DNA of 64,000 bases from contig BDSI01000062.1 of NCBI GenBank assembly GCA_003117195.1, positions 599,726-663,725 of the forward strand, in the 5' to 3' direction. The notes beneath the pieces were generated by a model. That model was given only the letters and a program-made list of their open reading frames with translations. It had not been told where the DNA came from and did not search any database. The first letter of the stretch is position 1. Each line of letters opens with the position of its first letter. A program made the translations under genes and the position numbers. Positions 46,413 through 57,600 of the stretch are shown here, one piece after another. Origin of the DNA: Eudorina sp. 2006-703-Eu-15 (lineage: Eukaryota; Chlorophyta; Chlorophyceae; Chlamydomonadales; Volvocaceae).

Positions 46413-47249
46413 ACCACCGCCACCACCGCCACCACCGCCACCGCCGCCACCACCGCCACCACCGCCACCGCCGCCACCGCCGCCACCACCGCCACGACCG
46501 TCGTCACCGCCGCCGTCTCAACTACGACCGCCGTCACCACCGCCACCATCGCCACTCCTGTCACCTCCGCCACCATCGCCACCACCGCCATTTCTGTCAC
46601 CTGCGCCACCACCGCCACCTCCGCTACCACCATCACTACCTCCACCATTGCCGCTGCCGTCACTACCACCACCTCCGGAACCACCATCGGCACCTCCACC
46701 ACTACTGTCACTTCAGTCACTGCCGCCATTTCCGCTACCACCAACACTACCTCCACCGCCGCGACTACCGCCACTACCGCCGCCTCCGCCGCTACCACCA
46801 AACCTGCCGCAACCACGTGCACCGCCAACACCGCAACGAACCGCCTTTAGCTGGGTGGTCTCTCAAGCTCCCCGCCTGCACCGTCAGCCCCGTCAACACC
46901 GCCACCAATGTCAGTAATGCGTTCGAAAATGCCATGGCCATTGAAGTCGGCGACACCACCCCAGCCACCTGCGCTGTCTACAGCCCCGCCCGCCGATGCA
47001 CCGCAACCACAACCCGCCGTTCCCCGCCGCAGATCGCCGCCCTCACCCCAGACACCACCACCCGCACCACCTTCTCAAACACCGGCCTTACCCCAGCCGC
47101 CCCCCTCTAAGCTGCGATCACCCAAGCCGCCCAAGTTTCCATCACGCCAGCACCCGCCGCGCGCCGCCACGCACACCATGCGCCGCCTTCACCCACACCG
47201 CCGTCCTCACCCCAGCAGCCACCTCCACCCATGCCAACACACCGCCTAA
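45083..47249 (+). pseudogene. Pro-rich family copy 4, pseudogene
   Basis: Homologous exon 1 at 45083-45182 (100 nt instead of 83) has an in-frame TGA at 45161 and the wrong length phase. The microexon 45493-45533 is intact (ILIIMELLSAECGQ). Exon 3 homology starts at 46088 (LPPRPTRSPPPSPPS), but the Pro-rich frame shifts at least twice: near 46170, where GSTPAPSPPPPRSAPRSPPP continues in another frame, and again near 46280 into a third frame ([20 protein letters not shown]). Homology to the tails of the other copies (RSPKPPKFPSRQ) persists to ~47249. The donor of the microexon has expanded into a minisatellite. Confidence 0.8.
45521..45772 (+). repeat. 34/41-bp minisatellite that multiplies the microexon donor of copy 4
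   Basis: Seven units start at 45521, 45555, 45589, 45630, 45671, 45705 and 45739. The first is the end of the copy-4 microexon plus its donor (GAATGCGGCCAAG then GTGGGTGCG); each later unit repeats that exon end and 5' splice site. The two 41-bp intervals carry an extra TGCTGCG. Confidence 0.95.
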
Positions 47250-49837
47250 CCCTAGACCGCATCTGAACAACCGAGTGATGAGAGAAAGAGAGTATCAGGC
47301 GTTATGAGCGGGCGTGCGGGCAGGTTGGAACGACGGAAATCTGCCGTACATGCCGTCTGTCTCATCATCACATTATTCATTCGTTAGTTCAATCACTGCG
47401 TAAAAAATAATATTCGATATTTGTCCTCGCTATCTATTTTGGTGTGTTTTAGTCATATGCAAGGCAGGGGCACATACATCTACATAGCTGCACCCGGAAC
47501 ACGTCCGTGCGTATGCCTCTAGCTACCTGCAATCGGACGACAATGTCGCCCGTGTGTACTAACTTGACGTGCTTGTGTACGGCCCCTGCCCAGAAGCCCT
47601 GAAGCACATAAATAGTGCTGGCAATGGCCCGGTGTGTGCGTGTATAATAATAATATTACGCCGGTCATCACCATGGCGTGTGTTAAGGGGACAGAGACGA
47701 TGGCCCGGCGGTGTGTGCGTGCGTGTGTGGCCCGCGGGCCGGTGTACATGCATGCGTGGTTGGGGGTGTATCACCCCATACATGCACAAATGACCATGCG
47801 AGCAGGGCCATGCGTGCATGTATGGTTAGTTTGAGTTGCGTTTTTAAGTATATTTGCTCTTGAAGGCGATACGGTTTATTATTTTCAAGGTGTTGTGCTC
47901 GAGCACACAGACGGATTACCGGCATGCCGGTATGATTTCTTGGGCATTGCGCGCGAGCACACCGTATGTAAGCTGTATCCAAACCAGATAAAAACCGCTG
48001 GCAACTGAGCACAGAGTCACGAAGAACAATACCATCCCAGTCGTTTATTTTCTTGGTGTGGCATGTGGCCCCATACATGGTCGACAATCAGCGCCTTGCT
48101 GATCGCCTATTATCAACAAAGACTGCACTAACTTAATTTCAATTTTATCGCGGTTGCCAGCGGGTTGCCTGCCCGTTGAATGCGGGTTGCCAGCGGGTTG
48201 CCTGCCCATAACAACATTATTTAGATTTGATGGTGACTCATGACGCTCTCCATGTGCATACGAATGAATTAATAAATATTGCATAATTATAGAATGTTTT
48301 AGCAAGCTTCCGTCGATGGGAAACGTCGATTGATTGCATGCTGCCGTACTTCCGAATAAAAAGGCGGAAGGCTCGCACTTGCCTTTACTCGCATCGATTC
48401 ATGGACGGACAGTGAGCAATTTAAAAATTATAGCTGTTGATTTATTCATGCTAACTTACCCTGACATACATAAGTACAATAGCTATGTGACCCAATGAGC
48501 AGATGAAGTACTTTTACGCTTAATTTTATGGGCCATACAGAGTCGTCAAAGAATGTCTGACAGCTCGATGTTGTTCCGCACGAAGTCAGTCAGGGTAGGA
48601 CCAACAACGAGGATCATGCATCAAAGAAACGCCCCTATGTTGGGCTTTAATTTCACAAAATGATTAAGAAAAGAGGTGATTCTGACCAGCTGACACAACA
48701 CCCAAGCGAGGATGCAGATCGCAGGCAGTGCGTCGTACCCCGCGTAACAAATCCGTGACTTTATTCCTAGAGTGCCAATTGTCCTGCCTGTGGCGTCTCT
48801 GAGGGCCTCCGTCGTTCGTTGCATTGGTTCGGCAACAATAAGTCTTAGTGATGTTTGCTTGCTTGCTGCTGGTCGAAAGTAAGAAGTACAAGCAACGAAT
48901 CAAGCCTTGAGGTCAGTCCACAACCAAGCGCCTGCAATTCATCACATGGCTTGCTTGCGTATGCTTTGGTCATGCGTTCGCGCGCCGGGCGGGCGGCCTT
49001 CGTTCCTGTGGTTGCTTCGTGCACTATACACGCAAATGAATGTCTTCTCGCGGCGCGGCGCCCGGTTATTATTACATGAACAGCTCATTGCGCAATCGAC
49101 GGCTGAAAACGACGAACGTCGTTGGCCTGCTCATCACAGCCGCGCTATCTAGCATGTCTTCGGTCGATCGCACACACGCATCTCGTTATTATTGTCATAC
49201 ATACATATCATAATCGATTATTATCAAGGGATGAGGAGCGAGCACTTATGACGGTCGGTCATCATAAACGATCACCATCTATCTGCCACTGCGTGCATGC
49301 CTACGTACCTACTATTCATCCTCCGGCGGGTCTATCCGGTCCAACTTCTGTTGCACAACTACTGACCTTCACGCACCCGAGTCCGCGCCTCTCCTCCGCT
49401 GCTGCGTGGCTCGCGGCCGCCACGCACTCACGCACCTACCCTGCCTGTCTAGTTGTCTACCCTGTCCCTACCTGTCCATGCTATCGATTAATAATTTACC
49501 GTTACTCGCTCGAACTATCGCTACACACCTAGCTATCTACCATCTATCAGCAGCAGGCACAGCGAGCAGCTCTGAAACCCTTACCTTCGTAATGTAACCG
49601 ACCGCGCTAGATAGCTGCTGCTGCTGCCCTTGGGTTCCACATACAACTCACTAGCATAACTGCCCACCGACCGCCGCTTCGTACGTGCGTGCACACCTGC
49701 ACACATGCTGCGCTGCTACCCCGCAGCAGGCTCTCTATCCCGCAGGCTCTCTATCCCGCAGGCGCGCATCCCATGCATCCCCTGGCTACGTAATCCCACG
49801 CACGCACGCACGGCTTCATTCGCCCGGGCGCGCGGGG
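47250..49837. other. Spacer between copies 4 and 5
   Basis: No supported gene. A GCGGGTTGCCAGCGGGTTGCC duplication occurs at 48154-48206. A 67-codon minus-strand frame (48824-48621) is hydrophobic but has no support. Confidence 0.4.
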
Positions 49838-51871
49838 ATGATGACTTGCTCGTCGTCGTCGTCGTCGTCGTCGTCGTCAGCAGCAGCAGCAGCAGTCCGC
49901 CGCCGCGGCGGCGGCAGGAGCCCGCCGCTAAAACGCAGACATGGCGGCGACGGCGGCGACACCCGCGGCGGCAGCCTGTGTGTTGCTCTGAGGCTCATGT
50001 GAGTTGTACGTACGTACGTACCATCCAGCGACCGTGTGTTGAGTACGTACAGGGTCCATCTATCCATCTCGTAGTACAGTATGAGCTCCGTCACGCAAGA
50101 TACATACACTACAGTGCGTGTGCCGGAATTATAGATGATGATTTGCCGCCTCCGCACATGCATACATGGGTAAGTTTGGTTTGGCACGCACATTCATTCA
50201 CGCCAGCAGGCTAGCTAGGCTGCTACGTCTCGCACCAGGGCAACCAGCGAACCAGGGCAGGAAGACGTACGGCTGCCGCCCCTGCCTTGCTTGTCGTGTG
50301 TTTATCCTAGTTTGTTTATTTTATCCTCCATCCAGGCATTTTCCCCACTCGATCGTTCCTTTCCGTTCCCTTCACATCCGCGTGCGCCGCAGCCTGTTAA
50401 CGAAGCTCATGAGTGCAGTTTGTGTCCAAGGTGGTGTGGGTGGTGAGTGCGGGTGTGCGTGGGTGCGTGGCGCGAATTGGTGGGTGGGTGCGTGGATGGG
50501 TGTGGTGGCTAATGGGTGGGGGGAGTAGGAGGGTGGAGGGGGGTGGAACGGGGGAGGGTGGGAGGGGGGTGGGGGGGGGTCATACATGAAACAGAGTGAA
50601 CAGAGGGGGTGGGTCCACCTTGTAACGGTTACGGTTAAGAGTGAACCATTTATGTTTACTAGTTAAAGCAACTGGCACCAACCTGACCATGTTTCCACAC
50701 TGAGACTACGTACTGCGCTCGCTGCCATCGCATCCATACGCATGGGAATCACATAAAAGTGCATTCGTTCCATGCCGCCCCTACCTAAACAACTTTACAT
50801 ACATGCATGTATATATGTGTACATGTAGTACATGCATGTATATATGTGTACATGTAGTACATGCATGTATATCTGCTGGTGTTTTCGTTACTTCTTCATA
50901 AAATTTGCTCGGTCACCGCGCCGCCCCAACTTGCATCAGCAGGGCCGTTATTGATGAGGCCGCTGATGAGGCCACCCCGGCTGCCGCCCCCATCACCGCC
51001 GAAGAGGTGGCCCCCACCACCGCCCCTAGCCACCGGACCTACTTCCTCATCACGCAAAAGTCCACCGCCACCAGGGACCATGCCACCCAGGCCGCCGCCA
51101 CCTCCACGTGTGCCTCGTGAGCCGCCCATCTTTCAATCACCATCCCCGCCGCCGCCGCCGCCGCCGCCTTCCTATGTACCCCATGCAAGTAGTCCGCCAC
51201 CGCCATTCAAGCGACCTCCACGCCCGCCGCCACCGCCATTCAAGCGATCTCCACGCCCGCCGCGACCGCCGTCTCCGCAGCCACCGCAAATGGCACCGCC
51301 GCCAATGATGGCACCACCACCGCCGCCACCGCCACCATCGCCACCGCTAACACCGTCACCGCCGCCGCCACCGTCGTCGCCCTTGCAACCACGGCGACCA
51401 AGGCGTCCGAAGAATCCAACGTTGTCCTCGTCAACGCCGCCGCAATCACCAATGATAATGCCACTAATGCCACCGCCGTTGCTTTCCACAGCCCCGCTCC
51501 CCCCGCCGCAGCCATCACCCCTGCCCCGCCGCAGCCCATCCCCACCGCCCTCGCCCACACCGCCCTCGCCCACACCGCCCTCACCCATACCGCCCTCACC
51601 CACACCGCCCTCGCCCACACCGCCCTCACCCACACCGCCCTCGCCCACACCGCCCTCGCCCACACCGCCCTCGCCCACACCGCCCTCACCCACACCGCCC
51701 TCACCCACACCGCCCTCGCCCACACCGCCCTCGCCCCAGCTGCCCTATCCCAAGCAGCGATCACCCAAGCCGCCCAAGCCACAATCGCGCCAGCCGCCAT
51801 CACCCAAGCCGCCATCACGCAAGCCGCCATCATGCAAGCCGCCATCACCCAACCCGCCATTGCCAAAATAG
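49838..51871 (+). CDS. Pro/Ser-rich secreted-like protein, tandem family copy 5
   Basis: Exons 49838-49998, 50393-50430 and 50940-51871; phases agree, 376 residues plus stop. Exon 1 is longer than in the other copies because of codon repeats: MMTC then Ser (TCG) and Ala (GCA) runs, then [20 protein letters not shown]...VALRL, aligning with the family AVR...LKRKHG...ALRL. Microexon: [13 protein letters not shown], with Lys in place of the Glu seen elsewhere. Exon 3: [36 protein letters not shown], about 15 SPTPP repeats (51535-51725), then a Lys/Pro tail. A likely TGTAA polyadenylation signal is at 52552. The start could equally be the second Met (49841). A matrix or wall role is inferred from composition. 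Confidence 0.72.
50611..50632 (+). repeat. TAACGGTTA-core element, occurrence 3
   Basis: GGGTCCACCTTGTAACGGTT then AC, in intron 2 of copy 5. Confidence 0.75.
50806..50866 (+). repeat. 29-bp tandem repeat in intron 2 of copy 5
   Basis: Just over two units of TACATGCATGTATATATGTG then TACATGTAG. Each unit is itself palindrome-rich. Confidence 0.9.
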
Positions 51872-52875
51872 ACCGCCGCAAATCCCCTGGACCTACCGCA
51901 TTCACCCAACAGCAGATTATGGGAAGAAATTATTCATGTAGGGAATTTATGTTCTGCCCACTTGCGTTTCGACATTATCTGGTCGACATCCGTCGTCGTG
52001 GTTGTGCGCATCGTTGGGTCTATACATGTACATATGCGAAGACCGATTTGGGTCGTCATGGCAGTTGTCGCATGGACCAGTTGCCGCATGGACCAGTCCG
52101 TTGCAGGATGGATGGAGCCGATATGGCAGTTGCGGCAGCGACCCAGCACTACACACGCACTCACACACACACGCACACACGCACACAAGGTCAATCGGTT
52201 GCTTCAGGTTGCTTGAACGAAGGCTCTTATTCTATTCTAAATACATTCATCGAATTGTTATCCTTCTCTCACTCGCTCTGATATTGCTTGATTATACCCA
52301 TGCCATACACGATGTAGGGTAGGTATGGCGGCGGGTACGTACCGCCGTACCTCGACGCGACAGGCCGCAGATACGTATGTAGAGGATGCATGCAGCTGGC
52401 GGCGTCCGAGCGTTCCGTGATCGAAACCAATAGGGTGGAAGGAGCTGGAGCGCAACTGAGTGCCCTAGCTAGCTAGCTAGTCAGCAGAATAATATACGGA
52501 GAAAGCTTGGGCTGTCGCCGATGGCTGTCACCGATGAACCGCGGGGTCCACTGTAACATCCGTAATAAAAATTAATACCGACGCGGGTGGACGGCCGGTG
52601 AACACACTCGCCGTACGCCAAACCGACCTTGCGATGATGAACCTAATAATCTGCCTTTATGTGGCCACGCAGCCAACAGCTCGCGGGCACACCTACCTGT
52701 TGTACACATCGGGCGGACAGGCGGCGGGCAGGCAGGGGCCGGCGGCGGCGGGCAGGCAGGGCAGGGCTCGCTCGCTAGCTGCGGTGCGGCAGCGTGCTGA
52801 GCGACGCCATCCATAGGTTGAGCTTACTTAATGTTTGGTTGCATGCATGCATGTATGCGCATGGCTGGCTTGCTG

Positions 52876-53140
52876 CATCGCGCGGCGGATCGATGGTGCC
52901 ATGTGTAATGGCTGTCCTGCGCCGCGCGGCGCATAGATGGTGACGGGTGTATGTCCCGCACGGCGGATAGATGGTCACGGTGACGGCTGTCCATCCTGCG
53001 CTGCGGGTGGATGGTGGCGCACGCACGGCTGCCCTACGCGCGCGGGTAGGTGGTGACGGTTGTCCATCCTGCTGCGCGCGGGTAGATGGTGACGGATGTA
53101 TTGCGCGGCGCGGCGGATAGATGGTGGCTGTTGTATCACG
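52876..53140 (+). repeat. ~45-bp degenerate minisatellite
   Basis: Six or so diverged units containing GCGGATAGATGGT(G/C)ACGG and CTGTCCATCCTGCGC. Confidence 0.9.
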
Positions 53141-54116
53141 CCATAAGGAATGGACCGATCGGCAGATGTCCATGATGGACATCTCATGGTACATACCCAG
53201 GATATACCCACATACCGGCGACTGCCCTACGCACGCACGGCGGTGGCTGGTTCATATCGATTTCGATACTGATCTCCGGACGGCGGGCGCTGTTGTAGCT
53301 AGCTGCTGTAGCTAGCTGCTGTAGCTAGGTAGGCGCTCCGAAGTATAATAAAGGCAGCAGGGTCGGTCGGTGCCGATAGGATATATAGTGCCGGCCAGTG
53401 GGGCGATCCACCCAGGCAACACATCGTACGTTCGAGTTAGCTCCGGAACCAACCCACGCACGCATGCATACAGGCGCGTATGTACGACGACGATTTGTTC
53501 GTTCGCTGTACTTCTCTCTGGACGGAGAAGATCCTCACGTGTTGGGTCGATCGGCGGAGTACGTATGTACGGACGGATCGTTTTTTGGCACGCACATATA
53601 AGACGATGGTCGGTCGGTAGCGACGGCGGACGAGTCGCCCAGTAGCAAGTAACGAAAGTGGACCCACGGGTCTATCTGCTGGTCCATCCACATAGAGGAA
53701 CATCAGCAATTTGATAATAACATGCAGGCGGCGGCCGTCGGGACACTTCTTCATCATAATCAAACGTGGTGGTGGACGGACCTGCGCCACACCGACCTGC
53801 TGGCCGGACGGACGCCCCGATGAGCCCGGATAACCTTACGAGCCCTGCCGCAGTGGCACTCCGTCCCTGCCAGCAAGCGAGCGACCGCAAGACATATAGA
53901 TGTTGATGGCACGGACCCGACACAAGCTAGCGCACACACGCATGGGTTTCATTTCTAAACACGCACATACAGCAGGTCAGCAGCGTACGGAACACAGTAT
54001 TATTCCTCTAGCTAGCCCGTTTCCTTAACATCGCATACATACAATGCAGAGCAGCTGTACGTTTACTACACGGAAACCCTCGCTGCCTAAATATCGTCGT
54101 CGCATGCTCGTATGTA

Positions 54117-54139
54117 ATGTAACCGTTACAAGGTGGACC
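54117..54139 (-). repeat. TAACGGTTA-core element, occurrence 4 (inverted)
   Basis: Reverse complement of the 50611 sequence (ATGTAACCGTTACAAGGTGG then ACC). Confidence 0.75.
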
Positions 54140-54614
54140 GTATGTACGTACGTGCACGGCACGCTCCCGTGCCATTGCCGTACATGCCACACCGACATCC
54201 GACGTACGGCGGTGCATGTAATGGACGCCCAGATGCATATTACTACCAGCGAGACATCTACAGACATGCATGGTGATCAGATGCAGAACGGTATTTTACA
54301 TCTTCGGCGATCCCAGCAGGCCACGCACGCACGTGACGTTGCCACCTTTACATACATCATTCGCCGTCGCCACCGGCGGCGGCGCGCGGTGGCCTCTATC
54401 TATTTGCCCGCCCCACACACGCACGCGCACGTCACAAAGGAAGCCGCCGCGCGCGCAGCATTACATGTCATTCCCAATTTCCCAATCGACCAGCCACGCA
54501 AATACGGTAGTTCCGTACGCGTGCGGAAACGCGTTCGGTGCTGTACTTATTTATCCCTACCCAGTCCCTTTCCTTACCCAACCCGTTTCCCTACCAGGTC
54601 CATCCGTTTATTTC

Positions 54615-57600
54615 CTACCCGATCCACCCGAAAACAGCGGCCACGTTGGCGCCATCGCCGACAGCAGTAGTGGCAGCAGTGGCAGCAGTGGCAGCAGTGG
54701 CAGCGGCGGCAGTGGCAGCCCTGGTAGTCCTGGCGCCGGCGGCGGCAGTGGCAGCCGCAGCAGCGGCGGTGGCGGCAGTGGCGGCAGCCCTGGCGGCCGA
54801 GTCCCGGGGCAGGGGCAGCTTCGCGAGAGCCAGGGTCAGCTCCTCCCAGCCGCTGCCCCGTCGCACCGCCAGGCGACCATCCGGCAGCATTTTCATGCGC
54901 AGTCGGCGGCGGTCCAGGCCGTACGTGTACGGCGCGATCTTGGTCAGGCCGAGCGGCACCTGCAGACGGCAGTCGATCGGTGGGTGGGGCGCGGCGGGGC
55001 ACGGCGGGGGGCGGGGGGGTCGGCGGTAAGGGGATGCCCGAAGTGGCACTAGCGGGATTATTATTGGGGTAATCAGTTGAAAGCACGAACCCAGGACGAA
55101 CGCGGGTTTGGGTGCAACAGGCCAGCGGCCCCGAAGAAAGTAAACGGTCCCGCAAGCCCGACAATAGCTCTAGCTTATTGATTGAGCACCCAAACAATCA
55201 CCCAGCAGATAGCTAGGTAGCTGGATTACACAATAATCAGTTAATTACGCAATCATCACCAGACAGCAGATAGATCACCCCCGCCAAACAGGTAGCTAGG
55301 CCGCCGGTTGCCCGCTGCCATTATCACTACCTCACCCCATGGGCCTCAAACACGCTGCCCAGCGCCGCCACCGCAGAGTCCACCATCCGCTCCTGGTACT
55401 GCGCCCGCCGCTGCGGACTGAACCAACCCACGCCGCCGACGCCCACGCCGCAGCAGCCCGCGCCCTCGGCGGCGTCGGCGTCGGCGCGGCCGCCGCCGCC
55501 GCCGCCGCCGCCGCCATCCACATCCGCCACGTCGTCGCCCCAAAAGACCGCCAAGCTGCTCCACGGCGTGTCGGCGGCATCCGCATAGGCGGCGGCGGCG
55601 GCGGCGCGAGTCGGGGAGGCGCGGGTCGGGGAGGTCGCGCCGGCGGCGGCGGCCGTGGTGGCGACGGCGGCGGCGGCCGTGGCGGCGGCGGCCCAGGTCG
55701 CGACGGCGGTCACGGGCGAGGCGCCCTGCCAGGCGGTGGCGAAGGGGTCCGCGGCGATGTCGGGCGCCAGGAGCCTCCTCACCCAGCGGCACTCGTCGCT
55801 CTCCTGCAGCGACTGGCGCCAGCTGCGGCGGTACACCTGCGGCATCGCAGGCAGGCGGGCGGGGCGAGTGGGTGAAGCGGGGCGAGTAAACCCGAACGCA
55901 CACATACATATACACACACAAACATGTGTCATTTACACGCACACGGGTGTCATTTACTTCCGTCGCCTACATCACCTGTTACACTGGACTTCGCTTATCG
56001 TGGCTCAGTTATCTTTTACACACACATACATGGCTCACTTCTCTTTCACACACGCCCGCACCCCCGGGTTTCTTCAAGCGCCGTTCATACCAGGCGCCAG
56101 CTGACATGACGGGGTTTGTCGCTAAGACGTACGGTAAGCCGGTACGGCAGAAAGTCGTACATAGATAGAGAGACTCATAGTACAGGGAGCCCCAACTAAC
56201 CATACATCCGGCTAGCCGTTGCGTCTTACACATACCCTCACCCACGCCCGCCCGCACACACCCACGGGTTTCAGTTTCCGGGTATTCCCGGTGTCATTTA
56301 CTTCCGTCGCCTACATCGCCTGTCACGCTGGACTTCGCTTCTCGCGGCTCAGTTCTCTTTTACACCCACCTTGCGCGCCTCATGGAAGGACGGGTCGTCG
56401 CCGAACAGCACTCGCCGCCCAGGCCCATGTCCCGCCGCCGCCGCCACTACAGCCGCTGCAGCACCCGCCACCGAAGCCGCCGCCGCCGCGGCCGCAGCGG
56501 GCGCTGCATCCAAGCGGCCGTGCCGCCGCTCCGGCGACGCCCACGCGTCGGAGCTGGCGGCGACGCTGGTACGGCAGCTGTCGCCGCCGCAACGTCCACG
56601 ACCGGCGCCGATGGTCCCCCAGGCCCCTCTCTGCCCGCTGGTCCCCGCCGCCGCCGCCGCCGCCAATCGGTGACTCGGAGGCGTCGTCCGCAGTATCCTC
56701 GATGCACGAACACCGGGGAGGTCTTGCTGACCCAGAGCCCTGGACTTGAGCAACCTGTCGAGGGCAGGGTCCTGCAGATTCTTCTGTTGCTGTCGCGGTT
56801 GTATCGGTTGCGGTTGTATTGGTTGCGGTTGCAGGGGCAGTTGCGGTTGCTGCGTCGGCGGCGCTGCGCCTCCTTTACATGTGCTGCCCCGCTCCTCGCG
56901 CGGCTGCGGCGCCTGTGGGCCCTGCTGCGACTGCTGCGGCTGCTGCAGCTGCTGCGGCTGTTGTTGCCGCACCACCGGGCCCAGCAGCTGTGGCCTGTCA
57001 GCGCTCTCGGATGGCTGCGTCATAATCTGCTGCGGCATGAACTCTAGGTGGTGGTGCTCCCTGGGGTCGTCGGTGCCGAAAGCAGTCAAAAGATTCGAGA
57101 TCTGGGACGTCGAGGGAGCGGCGGCAGAGACCGCGGTGACGCCGGAGGCGCCAGACGCATGCCGCTCATGGGACGAGGGCGATGGCGGAGGCGGCGGCGG
57201 ACGGGGACGCGGCGGCGGTGGAAGGTTCGTTGGCTGGCCCCAGGCGGCGGCGGCTCTGGTCCAGAAATCGTCGCCCAAGCCCCGGGAGGCCTGATGGGGG
57301 AAGATGGGAGGGCGATGGATGAGACGGTGCGGAGGCGGGACGCGCGGCGATAGGTCAAGCCCGTAGGATCAGGTTGCCGGACAGGTTGCCGTACACGTGC
57401 GGCGGCAGTAGTGTCGTACAGTTGCCAGGTGGGCGCGGGGTGGGAGGTGCCAGTTAGTCCCCCGGGCGGGTTGCTCGTGGATGGGTGATCAACACAACGA
57501 CGCACTTCCTGATCACCATATGTCGTCGTATATGTACGGCGTGTCGTGCCCCGACGGGCCCCATGTCGTACCTCTTGGTCTGTGGGCGGGACCTGACGCC

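Larger units (their letters stand above)
51872..54614. other. Spacer between Pro-rich copy 5 and the GAR-like gene
   Basis: No supported gene. It contains the 3' flank of copy 5, a minisatellite at 52876-53140 and CTAGCTAGCTG repeats near 53295-53330. TTACA at 54461-54465 is a TGTAA polyadenylation signal on the minus strand, 150 bp past the stop of the GAR-like gene. Confidence 0.4.

Noticed and set aside
48621..48824. 67-codon hydrophobic minus-strand ORF
   Set aside because: Too short, with no homology, promoter or splice support.
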